Shown: positions 45,749-57,002, counted from the first letter of the stretch. The stretch is DNA of 64,000 nucleotides from Doryteuthis pealeii (GCA_023376005.1 CM042147.1:116879948-116943947), one strand, 5' to 3'. Program-made: numbers and translations. Notes: generated by a model not told the origin, from the sequence alone.

Positions 45749-46982
45749 CAACGTGGGTACATATAACTTTTTTGTCGGAATATTTCTTGTACTTATAAGA
45801 TATAACAAACATAGATTTTAATAGTGAGCACATAGAAATACATTCAAACAGGAATACATATACAAATTACAAGGTACAAGATAAGTATACAAAGCAGATA
45901 CATAAAGAACACGATTATAGACGTTTATAAAGAAAGTAGGACTTCGTGAAGTGTTGGAGAAGTTATGTCACTTACTTATAGCAGGCTGGGGGCAAAGCCT
46001 CCCACATAAAAGGTAGAGACACAAATGTCTAACCCATGTGTCGTGTTTGCTGTCCCGGAGAAAAAAGAACTCAAAATTCGCGCTTTGCTGACTAAATACC
46101 ATGGCCCCCTAGGGAGAGAAAAACCTGTAGCAAGGGATGATAACTCTTCCAGACCAAACAGGGGCAGCCAATCGCTACACGTCCTAGCATGTTTCGTAGT
46201 ATTATAATACATGTTGAATGTTGCTCAAATAATAAAATCTGTATTTGTTGGAAGTTGTTTTGTATGAATATGTAAATTCACCTGCATTCGGAAGCTTTCT
46301 GAGCCCTCCTAACGCATTATAAGAAGTGGTATTAGCTAAATCATATTTAATTATTATACTAAGGTCAACCGTACACAAGGTCAGCAACATGGCTTCCTTT
46401 TTTCACTGAAACATCTTTGGAGGACTATGATCACCAGTGTCCTTCACCTCACCAATACGTTTTTTGCCCAGATGTGGCTGTGACGTCATTTAGATTTTAA
46501 GAAAATTTAGAGTGAATCTAAAAGCCAATAGTTAAGTTGTTTCTTCTTGCCAGTTATAGCCCACGCAACATCGAACACTCCAGAAGACAATAAGAAGATT
46601 AGATGAAGCAAAACGTTAAAGACAAAAAAAAGATATATACAAAAAAAACAAAAACATAAATACGTAGTTAGTACACAAATACACCCATCACTCTCTTTTA
46701 TACTTCGTCTCTCCCCCCCCCTCTCTCTCTCTCTCTCTCTTTTAACCTTACTTTTCTGTTGTTTTTTTAATGTACGCTTGAACAAAGACTTGAATATGGT
46801 ATCAGTGCGCATGCGCGTGGGCTCTTTCTGTTGTGAACACAGCGCAGGAATAAACAACAGACTCAGCGGTGCGCTTCACTTCCGAAAGACATAAGCATTA
46901 CTACAACAACAAAAAAGTAGTTCCTCAACCAATTGGAATAATTCACTGTTAAGCAAAACGCTGTACAATAGATTTGGGTGAA

Positions 46983-46983
<1 letters not shown>
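45749..46983. other. Gene-free stretch, nothing recognised
   Basis: A short CT-rich run lies near 46712-46740. Open frames of up to 116 codons have no recognisable domain and no splice context. Confidence 0.5.

Positions 46984-47043
<60 letters not shown>
46984..47043. repeat. (GA)n, about 58 bp
   Basis: A pure dinucleotide run. Confidence 0.97.
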
Positions 47044-47046
<3 letters not shown>

Positions 47047-47745
47047 ACTTTTGTTTGAAAATCCATTCAAATGAATAGAGACATGGATTGATAATAATAC
47101 ATAGGTATCACGGATTTTACAAAAACACTAATGTACAATGAGGTGGGTGGGAGACTGTCTTCACCAATATTCCAAGGTTAGCATGCCTCTTTTTTTTTAA
47201 ATATCAACTTTAGAAACGTTGACATTTACCAAAACCTGGGCACTAACTATTCACACTTAAAACAAAATCGATACAGTTTAAACCACCAGGCAAACTTATG
47301 ATTAAGAATATCATATATATAGCACTAGCATAATATTTACAGATCATTACCGTCCTTCACAATCCTATAACTCCACCACCAGAACCTTTCCTCTCATGAG
47401 CCCTTAAAATGACTCATCAAACCTGCTGCAGATCCACAAAGTTTGATGTAAATATGACATAGGAAGTGTTGTGAATTTAATAACTTAATCCCACAGAAAA
47501 AAGAGACATACCTTTTTTGTCTTTAGCAAGCGCAGTTATTCATTGAGACATATTCCAATTGAGATAGCTTCCATTGGATTAACGAGGCAACACATTACGA
47601 CTGCTTTTCATAACACGAGGTGTTTTATTTATTTAGAAAAACAATGACTGAAATTAATAGGTCAAAGGTCAAGTAACTCACCCGTACAATAAATGGATTA
47701 GGGCAGATAACTTCTGACCCTTATTATTATTAGAGTCTGTTAGTG
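47044..47745. other. Gene-free stretch, nothing recognised
   Basis: No coding or repeat structure was identified. Confidence 0.5.
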
Positions 47746-48060
47746 TTAATTTGTAATGACTAAAGTGAATTTCAACTGGAAGGACGTCCTTCCCATTGAA
47801 TCAGATGATAAAATATGATACTTATTCACCACCATATGTCTCTTAAGACCAGAAGTTGACTTACAGACTTTGTTACAGATTGCACAAGATACATTGTTTG
47901 TTCCTGGAATTTGCGTGAATTGTCGCTGATGAGATTTCCTATGATTGACATATCCAGCCTTAGAAAGCAGAATTCGACCACATATCTGAGATTTCCACCC
48001 CTCCATGTTCTCTCCAATATGACAGGTGTATCCCTTTCGAAATTAACGCTTGGGGTTTTT
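47746..48060 (-). pseudogene. LINE C-terminal zinc-finger remnant
   Basis: An open - strand segment of about 87 codons encodes two C2H2-like fingers. The first (SQICGRILLSKAGYVNHRKSH) has lost its first Cys. The second is intact (CAICNKVC, then RHMVVNKYH), followed by ILSSDSMGRTSF. Such fingers sit at the C-terminus of non-LTR retrotransposon reverse-transcriptase proteins in molluscs. The LSSD..GRTSF tail recurs at 53984-54040, showing a dispersed element rather than a host gene. No reverse transcriptase precedes it, so it is a 5'-truncated copy. A host zinc-finger exon is a less likely alternative. Confidence 0.6.
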
Positions 48061-48072
48061 CATGCTCAATTC

Positions 48073-48078
<6 letters not shown>

Positions 48079-48107
<29 letters not shown>
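48079..48107. repeat. (TA)n
   Basis: A pure dinucleotide run beside the hammerhead-bearing remnant. Confidence 0.95.
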
Positions 48108-48109
<2 letters not shown>

Positions 48110-48227
48110 TATATGTAAAAACAAAATTTTTTTGTGATGAAACAAAGAAAATACAGTGCTCAATCACAAATTGTAAGAGCTAATATTTATTTATTTTACA
48201 ATGTTTTCACAGATCAATGTTCATTAT

Positions 48228-48274
48228 TAACAGCGACCCAGGTTTCATGCTAAATAGCAATCATCAGGTTGTCG
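48228..48274 (-). ncRNA. Hammerhead ribozyme motif (HHR-B)
   Basis: On the - strand: stem I GACAAC/GCTGTT (one A-C mismatch, one G-T wobble), core CTGATGA, stem II TGCT-ATTT-AGCA flanked by a T-T mismatch, GAA, stem III ACC-TG-GGT, with one G left over in the loop, and the cleavage triplet GTC. All catalytic core bases are present. A (TA)n tract lies about 120 bp away. The T-T mismatch before stem II is a weakness. Confidence 0.62.
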
Positions 48275-48793
48275 AGCAAGATCCTATGGTGTTTGTTGGA
48301 GTTCTTTACTCAATGTCACATTTTGGATTGTAAATAACGTCGGTTAGCTTTTGGACGCTGTTATAGTCCGGAATTACTAAAAATAATTTTTTCAAATTTG
48401 TATTTTTTTTAGTAATGCCAACGAAGTTGCCTCCCTTTATTCGTTAAAAATAGAACGTTTTTTTTAACTTTGAAAAAAATGTTTTATTTTTTATTATTTA
48501 TTTTTTATTTTTAAATTAATTCCGTTTGGCAAAGGATGCATATGTCTTCAAAAAACATTTTAATATATATGGTAGAGCCTTTTAAATTTTTATCCAACAT
48601 AATATAAAGGTGGATGGTGTTGTTTCTCTGTCGAAAAATCATTTTTTCACTGTTGAAATATTGGATATCTTTGCAAACAATTGCGGAATTGATTCTCAGG
48701 GTGGATGTTGAGTATCTCCCCTCCATGCATTTAGGAAGAATTTTCTTTTATGGGGACATTGTTTGAAGATTTCTGATTTTTTATTTAAACTTC

Positions 48794-48829
<36 letters not shown>

Positions 48830-49080
48830 AGGAAATCAAGTTTTTTAATATCCTAAATTTTTCGGTAACACATAAGTTGCAGTATATATATATATATTGG
48901 TATACAAAAGTTTTGGGAAATTAACGGGTCCCAAATGTACCGATATGTAAGAAATAAAGACAAAGACAAAGTATGATGTTTTTTGCTGGGCTTCATATAA
49001 TTTCCCCAAGTTAAATGTCTGCACGTGAGTCATGAGGATATGCCATGTTGACACAAACACGTGGGAGGTAGATGCAAAAA
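48275..49080. other. Gene-free stretch with (ATT)n at about 48793-48828
   Basis: AT-rich sequence. A 71-codon antisense frame (48511-48726) shows no recognised domain; it could be part of the Penelope-like element that carries HHR-B, but this is unsupported. Confidence 0.4.
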
Positions 49081-49284
49081 AATAGAGCAGCCTGGCGCCT
49101 TAACGTTAATCAAGGCACGGAGAGGGATGAGGCGGAGAAGAGAGTAGCCTCGACAGCAATGAGAGCCAGAAAGAGGGAGAAAGGCCAGCAGCCCCAGAAA
49201 GCATCATAATTTGTGTGCATTCAGTGCACCAAAGACTGTCACTCAAGAATTGGCCTGCAGAGTCACTTGCGCAGATGCAGATAA
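49081..49284 (+). pseudogene. LINE C-terminal zinc-finger remnant with in-frame stop
   Basis: One frame reads RAAWRLNVNQGTERDEAEKR, then STAMRARKREKG, a stop at about 49207, then FVCIQCTKDCHSRIGLQSHL and RRCR before a terminal stop. CxxC...HSRIGL.SHLR.C is the typical C-terminal finger of mollusc non-LTR retrotransposons. The in-frame stop and the absence of upstream reverse transcriptase mark a dead, 5'-truncated copy. It is followed by (TTTA)n, as expected for a LINE 3' end. Confidence 0.72.
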
Positions 49285-49381
49285 TTATTATTTATTTATT
49301 TATTTTGGACACTACGCCGTCGTCTTTAGTGGATGGTACGGTGCCAATATTAAAATTGTTATATACCCCATCGTCGGGTAT

Positions 49382-49383
<2 letters not shown>

Positions 49384-49451
<68 letters not shown>
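49384..49451. repeat. (GA)n, about 66 bp
   Basis: A pure dinucleotide run. Confidence 0.97.
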
Positions 49452-49455
<4 letters not shown>

Positions 49456-49839
49456 TTTGGTTACTTCATTACTGCTTCTAGTCGCCATGTTCCTGTCTTC
49501 TGTTTCCTCTTCTTCTTCTTCTCTGGCCGACATTTTGTCTAGTTGACTTGACTTCTAACTAAGGGAGTTGAGTGTTTCTAAGGGCTTCTGTTGGGATTTA
49601 CTTGTTTTTAATCAAATGAACTACAAGACATTTTTTGTTGCCTGATCAAGCTTTTATTTTCGTCTAGCCCATATCACCGCACGAGGAGACCGCTTTTACA
49701 GCACGTCTAAGCTCTTTGACGGCCGGGCTAAATCTCAACTAGTCACGTGTTTCTCATAGCGCGCGAGACTCGCGCCTCTAGGTATCAGGGTTACTAACAG
49801 TCACGTATTTTTCCACTAGTCCCCTTGAATTCAACTACA
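49452..49839. other. Spacer, nothing recognised
   Basis: Contains (TTC)n near 49508-49520. No gene. Confidence 0.5.
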
Positions 49840-50165
49840 GGGTCTGTCAACAATTTATGACACCATAAATTGTAACAAAAGGTAAGCAATTAAATTCAGA
49901 TGAAGAAGACAACAACAATTGAAGTTAAAAGCATATATTCAAAAAGGTACAAATTGCAAACTTAATGGTGTTTGCTGTCAAACTTATCTGCTGAGGGTTT
50001 GGGAGCAACCGGATTTAGACGTATTGCTGCTATGCTCTCAACACTACAAGTAACTTAGTCATGGAATTCAATTTAGGTGCCAATATCGTATATTAGCGAA
50101 TTCGGCTCCCTGGTGCCAAGGGCATATAATTAATCCCTAATTTTTCTAATAAAAGTTGATAATTC
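49840..50165 (-). repeat. R5 repeat (LTR-like), antisense copy
   Basis: Reverse complement of 17060-17400 with the shared blocks listed there. Its left end has a perfect hairpin, ACAATTTATG-ACAC-CATAAATTGT (49851-49874). Confidence 0.55.
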
Positions 50166-50224
50166 AAAGAAGGTTTTATCGTGCGTAAGTTGCCAAAAAC
50201 TTATTCCTTTTAGCAGTCGTAAGT

Positions 50225-50262
<38 letters not shown>

Positions 50263-50696
50263 CTCATGGAAGGACAGGCCGATGGTAGAACATTAAACAA
50301 ATTAAAATTCATCGCTGATTAATGAAAACGTATTGCGCTTCATGTATGGATGACAAGCGGCGTAGGGAGTTTGCAAGGACGACGTGGTTCAACGCTTCCT
50401 CAACGACATGGCGGCGAGCTGGTATGACATGGGCATACAAAAAACTACCACAGCACCTACAAAAATGCACCGAACAAAATGGTGACTGGGTAAAAAGAAA
50501 AAAAAAATAGATACATGTTGAAACTTTAAAATGATGTAAACATCATTGATAATAAATACTTACTCGACCATCTTTGTCAGAAGATTTCTGAAGGTCCGGT
50601 GCTGTTAGCTTGTTACTAGGATCTGTCCATTCTGTTGTATGACTGTCTTCCTTGAAATTCTCTGCGTGTGTGGATGTGTAAGTCTGTCTGTTTGGT
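50166..50696. other. (TA)n at 50226-50258 and gene-free flank
   Basis: No gene recognised. Confidence 0.55.
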
Positions 50697-51262
50697 TTTG
50701 TTTGTTTTGTTTTACGGCATATCAACCTCAGTGGGTCATTTAATGCCGATAAAGTTTTGAAATAAATCAATTCTTAATGGATAATACAATTTAAAAAAAT
50801 ACATTTTTCTATTTAACCCATAAATGAGACCCTAACAGGTACTACCACTCCGGGTCAGAGTGGACCAGGGAGCAATGGTGATAAAGGGGCGCTCCACATT
50901 CCCCAAACCTTCAAAACTGGAACCTCACCATCAGATAGAGTTTAACGTCATTCCCAAGACATGTAGACCATCAGTCACTGCCTTCTAGCACCCATATGAT
51001 AAAGAGGGGTTGGGGGTTGCCATAAGGGCAATAGGGTTGGGAAAATCATATAGGTGTTAAGTCTTGACGTGACCAGCCGACTGATCGGAGGGGGGCTCTC
51101 CGACCGCCCGTCTAGCCCAAGATAGGGCCAAAGTGGAGTATTGCAACATGAACTGCTTATCCACCTGGGTTCTATCCTTAAGCATCACGGGTCGCCACCC
51201 ACGGCTAACAGGTGGCCCCATTGGGGGAGTCTTATCTCTTTGCAGAGGTGCAGTCAGACAGG
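50697..51262 (-). mobile_element. R3 element, near full-length antisense copy
   Basis: From the tail ('acggcatatcaacctcagtg') to the head ('ctttgcagaggtgcagtc') it mirrors 3003-3576. (TG)n follows at about 51275-51325. Confidence 0.82.
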
Positions 51263-51489
51263 GCGGTAGTCTGTCTGTGTGTGCGTGTGTGTGTATGTGT
51301 GCGTGCGTGTGTGTATGTGTGTCAAACAATGTCTTAGTATCATTCCAGGTTTGGCCTACTCCCTTTTATTAGGTAGGTCTTAGTAATTGGTTTGTCTATT
51401 TGTGTGTGTTCTCCAGGCGCAGCTGGGTTTTTTTGTTTTTTTTATTACTTTCATCTGCCCCTTACCTGCCTCTCGGGGTGGCCCAGATT

Positions 51490-51745
51490 GTTTCGGCCTC
51501 TGGACCGGTTAAGTAATGTTAACAGGTTTGATCCTAGGGGCTACCCCCCCCCCACCAGGCAATACCTGCCCCCTTGATTTAAAGCGGCAGTGTTGGGTTT
51601 ATTGCCTAGTGCCTGAGGCGCTCACTTGAGGGGGAGTGCCGACGGGATTTACGCATTTTTTGTGCCTACCACATGAGCTTCGATTAGTGGGTGGTCCCAC
51701 ATTAAATGACCTTGTGTCATACCCGCATAAGTGGGATGCGAGATA
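51490..51745 (+). repeat. RA repeat copy 2
   Basis: 'ccccttgatttaaag', 'tgaggcg.tcacttgaggggg', 'gcattttttgtgcctacc' and 'ccttgtgtcatacccgcata' are in the same order as 1200-1455. Confidence 0.7.
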
Positions 51746-52134
51746 AATGACATCATTGACACTAAACTATAAACGTTTCTGTGATTTCTAAATATTTTTG
51801 ATTCTTAACTGCAAAATAATCCTACAACCACCGCTAGGTAGCGACACCATTCCAACGATTCCTAGTTTTATCGGTTTCTACAACTGTCAACTACAAAGCC
51901 TTACAAATCGGCAGCATTCATTCATAAAACAATCACTCCTACACTATTATCAAACTACCAGTTAACATCTCTTCTTCGATATTACAATTCATTCAACAAG
52001 CGACGATGGGCCGGCTCAGTACTTTGATTATTGGTAATCAGTTAATAACAGTAGCAGCAGATACTGTAAACAACCTAAGGCAGGCGTGCCAGACAAAGTA
52101 AAGCTAAATAACTATTTCGAAGTAACCCTTTCAC
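51746..52134. other. Spacer, nothing recognised
   Basis: No gene or repeat structure. Confidence 0.45.
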
Positions 52135-52735
52135 TGTTGAGGCAAATTAGTGTCTACTCACACGTTTTCACAAGATTTTATCCTTCATTCTAAATGCGGT
52201 TTGAGAGCAATATATGGCTCTCAAACGCGTCATTGGAAACTCAACCCTTTCATTATTCAGGGCAAATTAGAGGTGTCTACTCACACGTTTTCACAAGATT
52301 TTATTCTTTATTTTAAATATGGTTTGAGAGCAATATATGGCCCTCAAACGTGTCATAGGAAATTCTTAACTTTCACTGTTCAAGGCAAATTAGAGGTATC
52401 TACTCACACGTTTTCACAAGATTTTACCCTTTATTTTAAATGCGGTTTGAGAGCAATATATGGCTCTCAAAAGCGTCATAGAAAACTCAACCCTTTCATT
52501 ATTCAGGGCAAATTAGAGGTGTCTACTCACACGTTTTCACAAGATTTTATCCTTCATTCTAAATGCAGTTTGAGAGCAATATATGGCCCTCAAACGTGTC
52601 ATAGGAAACTCTTAACTCTTTTACTGTTCAAGGCAAATTAGAGGTATCTACTCCCACGTTTTCACAAGATTTTACCCTTTATTTTAAATGCAGTTTGAGA
52701 GCGACATATAGCTCTCAAACGTGTCATGGGAAACA
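52135..52735. repeat. Satellite, about 123-bp unit, five copies
   Basis: 'cacgttttcacaagatttta' occurs at about 52161, 52284, 52407, 52530 and 52655. Each unit also holds an inner palindrome, 'tttgagagcaatatatggct' continuing 'ctcaaa'. Because 123 is divisible by 3, a 163-codon frame stays open across four units; this is most likely incidental. Confidence 0.93.
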
Positions 52736-53145
52736 CTTCCTAATGTAAAGATGGTAATGTGATCATATTTTTATGCAGAACCAGAACTTTTTCAACCTAG
52801 GATACTTCATCTGCATAAGTGGAGTAAGCGTAACCCATTTTTACCTTAGGAAGTCTCCAACATAATTAACCATACTAACTAAACTTTGAGCCTTTTTTTT
52901 CTCACAGTCTGTATAACCGGAAAAGAAGGTTACCCAAAGATTATTTCATACCAATTATCTAACCCTCCTCCGATTTTGAATTTCAACTCTTGAATTCCAA
53001 ATCTCGACACTAACCGTCTTCACACTAACCGCTAAAAAACAAAAACAATGGTTTATTATCAATATACACTATTATAATTATTAATAATGATATTTAGACT
53101 AGCAAAACCTGTGGAAATTGTACTATTTTAGTGTTACATAATCTA
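52736..53145. other. Gene-free stretch, nothing recognised
   Basis: No features seen. Confidence 0.45.
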
Positions 53146-53535
53146 TGTGGTGGCATAAGATTATTGTCAATCCCCTGTAATTCTGAGGGGATGACCCTTT
53201 TCATACTTATGTAAGGTAGTATAGAGATATGGTGGCGATCAGTGCAGTTGATGGCCCTGAAAGTGAGTGACGGCGTTTGACCTCACTCTCACCTTGCCTT
53301 CCGGGGATGAATCGTGGGAACCGGAAGGCATAGAAGAACGTGTTCCGGTTTAAGAATAGTAAGGAGCTTTAGTTTTAGTTTTGCAGTGGACGTCAGACAG
53401 GGCAGTCGGCCATGATGCTCTGTCTAAACTGTAACTCTTGCATACGAGCGCTATGTTATGTCTGGGTTGGGGATTTACCGAATAAAGTAACATTAAAAGA
53501 AAATCGAAGTCTTGTGTTTACTAAAAAACTAACAA
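53146..53535 (+). mobile_element. Possible solo LTR
   Basis: It starts TGTGGTGGCATAAG, has a GC-rich middle, a polyadenylation signal AATAAA (53481-53486) and a short downstream segment with 'cttgtgtttacta' ending ...CTAACA. This is the U3-R-U5 layout of an LTR. No target duplication or second copy was found. Confidence 0.3.
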
Positions 53536-53749
53536 TGACACAGGGCTTCTGATAAGGAGAAATCCCTAACAGAAACCAGACCCGAAGTCCCCAAGAAAGT
53601 CCAGACCTTAGAAGATATCCAAGATGATAGAAGAAATACCAGACCAAGATAGACGATCAGAAAAGCCGTCCAGAAGAATAGATGTCCAAGATATAGAAGC
53701 AAGTAAGAAGTAAAGAAGTAATGAAGGGTATACATTAGCAGCCTGTTGC

Positions 53750-53956
53750 GGGGGGTGGGATAGAATACCCACTAGCACTAGATCAAGGAGATTATTTTAG
53801 CGTCAGAGGTGGAGCGCCATATCTACCACCAGCAACTCACTTTACTGCACATATCTGTGTTGCTCATATGCAGAGTTGACCAGGGCCAGTATTGAACCAG
53901 GAACTTTGTGGTTCCTAGGCAAACGCTCTACTGGCTGAGCTGAACCAGGCTAATGA
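53750..53956 (-). mobile_element. tRNA-derived SINE-1, antisense
   Basis: The - strand head 'tcagctcagccagtagagcg' (box A) and box B 'ggttc..tggttcaatactgg' are followed by the SINE-1 body. Confidence 0.8.
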
Positions 53957-53977
53957 AACTAAAATAAGAATGCAGAT

Positions 53978-54345
53978 AAAAAGATGGTGCATAGGCGTCA
54001 AGTTTTATCATCTGATACAGCGGGAAGGACGTCATTCCTGCTGGCGTTTTTTGGATATAAAGCGTGTGTCAAACGATCACTTCTACTTATAGACTGTGCG
54101 ATGATTTATAGCACTGGTCCTCACCCTTTTTTTATCTCTGGATTTCCTTTAATTCCTATTGGTAATCTTGAACTATGCTTTTGGCCAAATGTTATAGTAT
54201 TAATCGATTATTTTCAGTTGGTACGGCCCTCTTAATCTTTCCTTTTTTTCTCCATTTTTTTCCCAAGGTGAAGTTTGGTAGTATATTGTTACTATCAAAC
54301 TATTTGCCGTTTTTTTTTTCTTACTGCAAGGGTTTAGTATATCAA

Positions 54346-54389
<44 letters not shown>

Positions 54390-54450
54390 AGATCTTAGCC
54401 CTGAAGAGCATTAAGCGAAACTAATAGTAGGTTCGTCTGACTCATTAGAT
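53978..54450 (+). mobile_element. LINE tail fragment fused to a Penelope-like remnant
   Basis: 53984-54040 encodes MVHRRQVLSSDTAGRTSF, the tail that follows the zinc fingers at 47746. It is followed by the 'ttggccaaatg..gttggtacg..' block also found at 54590 and 12820, (TA)n at 54352-54386, and a hammerhead-like end (54401-54445: CTGAAGA, stem II GC/GC, GAAAC, outer stem I GTCAGA/TCTGAC) with poor stem III pairing. Confidence 0.5.
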
Positions 54451-54579
54451 TATCTTTATTATTTGCTCTACTTAGGTATTGAGCACTTTTTACTTATTAG
54501 CTATTCTCCTAGCGGTTTTATGAATATATATATATATATCTTATATACATATATATACATATAAATTGTTTTTTCTTTT

Positions 54580-54790
54580 GGCCAAATACTGTACCAATAG
54601 ATTATTTTTTGTTGGTACGACTATCTTGGTCCTTTCTTTTTTTCAAAAATTTTTTTCTCCCCGGTTGATGTTTTGGTAGTATATTTTTACAAATCAAACT
54701 ATTTGCTGTTTTTTTTCTCACTGCAAGGATTTACCAACACGCTTGGTATATTTATATAATATATATATATATAATATATATATATGAAAA
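54580..54790 (+). mobile_element. Second copy of the same Penelope-like block
   Basis: 'ggttgatgttttggtagtat' and 'caaactatttgctgtttttt' repeat the block at 54260-54330; it ends in (TA)n. Confidence 0.6.
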
Positions 54791-54984
54791 TTAAGATGAA
54801 AGATATTCAAACACTATTTACGCACAAGGGAACATTTTGTAGAGAGCCCCTTCTGATAATAGCAAAAAAAAAAAAACAAAAAAAAAAACATGAACAGCCA
54901 GTGAGATCAGCACCCCAACCATATAAAGACAGACTGAGAAAGACAGGTAAATAGATAGGAAGGTATCATCATCAAATTCCCGTA

Positions 54985-55200
54985 ATTCTCTCTCTAGCCA
55001 TCTATCTCCATTGGTCATCACTCTTGGTAGGTCCATTAGACGACATCCAGTGTTCACACACAGCAGATAAATGTAAGGTGTTTGCTGTGTAACCAACATT
55101 GCTGTGTCCATGCGTATGAGTCCAGAAGAGAACATTGCTTATGAGTTTGTCCTTACTTCTCCAGCTGCGCCCAGCACGTCCTACTTGGATGGTTTGTAAG
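54985..55200 (+). repeat. R1 single diverged copy
   Basis: 'ttggtcatcactcttggtag', 'acatccagtgttcacaca' and 'gcttatgagtttgtccttac' are in R1 order. Confidence 0.7.
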
Positions 55201-55511
55201 ATGGGAGGTAAGTGGCTGTGCAGTTGCTGTTTGGTAGGGTGCAGCTTCCAGGATTTATTCAAAAGAGCACGCAGCATTCATGTGTAGTTATCCATCTAGT
55301 TTTTTTTTTTACCAGATGTTTCATTAAAATCTTAGTGGTGCAACTATACAATAATACTGACACTGCTAAAGTTTGGAAGAATTCTTGTTTTATTTTGAGG
55401 AGAGTGAAAAAAAGGGGGGGGAGAGAGGAGGAGATTACTGGATATGAGAAAGAAAGAGTTGGGTGAATATGAGCAAAGAAGAGTTGTAGGGAAAGATATG
55501 AACAAAGAGTG

Positions 55512-55552
<41 letters not shown>

Positions 55553-55862
55553 GATGCTGATAGGTACGTGTCCTGCGTCCCCGATGCACAAAAATCTAAA
55601 AGGACGCAGTAAAATCATATCCATGCGTCCCAGTATTTTTCTTTTTTCTTCCCTCACCATTTCAAGCTTACTGTAAATATATTTCAATAATTTTTTAGAA
55701 ACAAATTACATAAGATAGGTTACAAGGTAGGAGTTAGACAGCTTTAGTTAAACACCTATATCCACTACACTATGCACTGTGTCTTTTTTTTCTTTTGATA
55801 TAGCATGATTTTGAAGAAAAGTCAATGGTCTCTTTTGGATTTAAGTAAAAAAAAACAAACTA
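55201..55862. other. Gene-free; (TA)n at 55517-55549
   Basis: A purine-rich stretch near 55400-55450. No gene was recognised. Confidence 0.55.
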
Positions 55863-56091
55863 AAGTCGTCGAGGCGGCCTAATGTTGATATCAGCCAGAC
55901 AGCGAAGGAGTCTATTCCCTTTTCACTTGTGCTAGACCAAGGAGATTATTTTAGCATCTGGGGTGGAATGCCACACTTTACCGCACAGATCCCTGTGCTA
56001 CTCATACGCTGAGTTGGCGAGGGCCAGTATCAAACCAAGAACCTTGTGATTCCTAGCTGAACACTCTACCAACTAAGCTAAACTGGCCCTT
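55863..56091 (-). mobile_element. tRNA-derived SINE-1, antisense, pairable acceptor stem
   Basis: The - strand starts GGGCCAGTTTAGCTTAGTTG (acceptor and box A) and reaches box B GGTTTGATAC then TGGCCC. GGGCCAG/CTGGCCC can pair, so the head still resembles its tRNA ancestor. An R3 5' fragment follows at about 56118-56162. Confidence 0.85.
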
Positions 56092-56163
56092 TGATGTAAA
56101 CACAAAAATAATCCGCCCTGTCAGCTGGGGCGTTAGAATGCACCGATTGCACCTCTGCAGAGT

Positions 56164-56402
56164 GTTGTGTGTTAACCTGTATTTTATTCTTGAATTGTCG
56201 AGATAATATCTCTTTTTCAAAAGATCACTGGAACTGAAGTAGTCTAGTTATGGCACTTCTATTTAAATGAAATAAAAAAAATAAAAAAAAATAATTTAAA
56301 AAGAAATGTCATAACTAGACTGCTTCAGTTCCAGTGATCTTTTGAAAAAGAGATTTTATCTCGAAAATTCAAGAATAAAATACAGGTTAACACACAACAC
56401 CA
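56164..56402. mobile_element. Foldback element, about 108-bp arms
   Basis: 'gttgtgtgttaacctgtatt', 'cttttgaaaaagagat'/'atctctttttcaaaag' and 'ccagtgatcttttgaa'/'ttcaaaagatcactgg' are mirrored around an A-rich centre (about 56270-56300). The right arm has a GAGAT..ATCTC stem followed by GAAAA, which may be a decayed hammerhead stem II; core bases are lost. Confidence 0.85.
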
Positions 56403-56933
56403 TTGTTTCCGTATTATTATTATTTTTCTTTACACCTGCATTGTGATAGCCTTCTAAATCAACCTCCTAACCAATATATACACAATGCTTCAAGCGAATT
56501 ATAAAACTCTCTTAAATTAGAAAACATTTTCTGAAAATAATAATAACATTATGAACAGTCAGTGAGATCAGTCCCCAACTTTTGACATAAGGACAGATTG
56601 AGAAAGACATGATATCAATCCAATATTACTGTTGGTTGGTTTTGCTTCATATCAACCTCCTTTTGGATCATTTAATGCTGAATCAAGTAATTTTGATAAA
56701 TAAACGCCTATATCCACTACACCATGTCTTTTTTTTTTTTTTTTTTTTTTTGATATAGCACAATTTTGAAGAAAGGTTGATGGTCTCTTTTTGACATATA
56801 ATAACGTTATTTTTTATACAATGCTGAAAAATTCTTCATGAAACGATATCATCACACACAATTTTTTTTTTTTTTGTAATATAACATAACCTAAACAGTG
56901 AGCAAAATAAAGATGAACAAACAATGAATGTGC

Positions 56934-56989
<56 letters not shown>

Positions 56990-57002
56990 AAGTAAGATGA
57001 GG
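56403..57002. other. Gene-free; (TA)n at 56937-56987
   Basis: Poly-T occurs near 56731-56750 and 56862-56875. No gene. Confidence 0.6.

Noticed and set aside
52150..52641. 163-codon open frame read as a repeat protein
   Set aside because: It follows the 123-bp satellite exactly and has no start context, splice sites or known domain; unit length divisible by three explains it.
55550..55600. 'gctgataggtacg' after (TA)n as a hammerhead
   Set aside because: The core would be CTGATAG, which breaks the invariant GA; no GAAA follows at a suitable distance.
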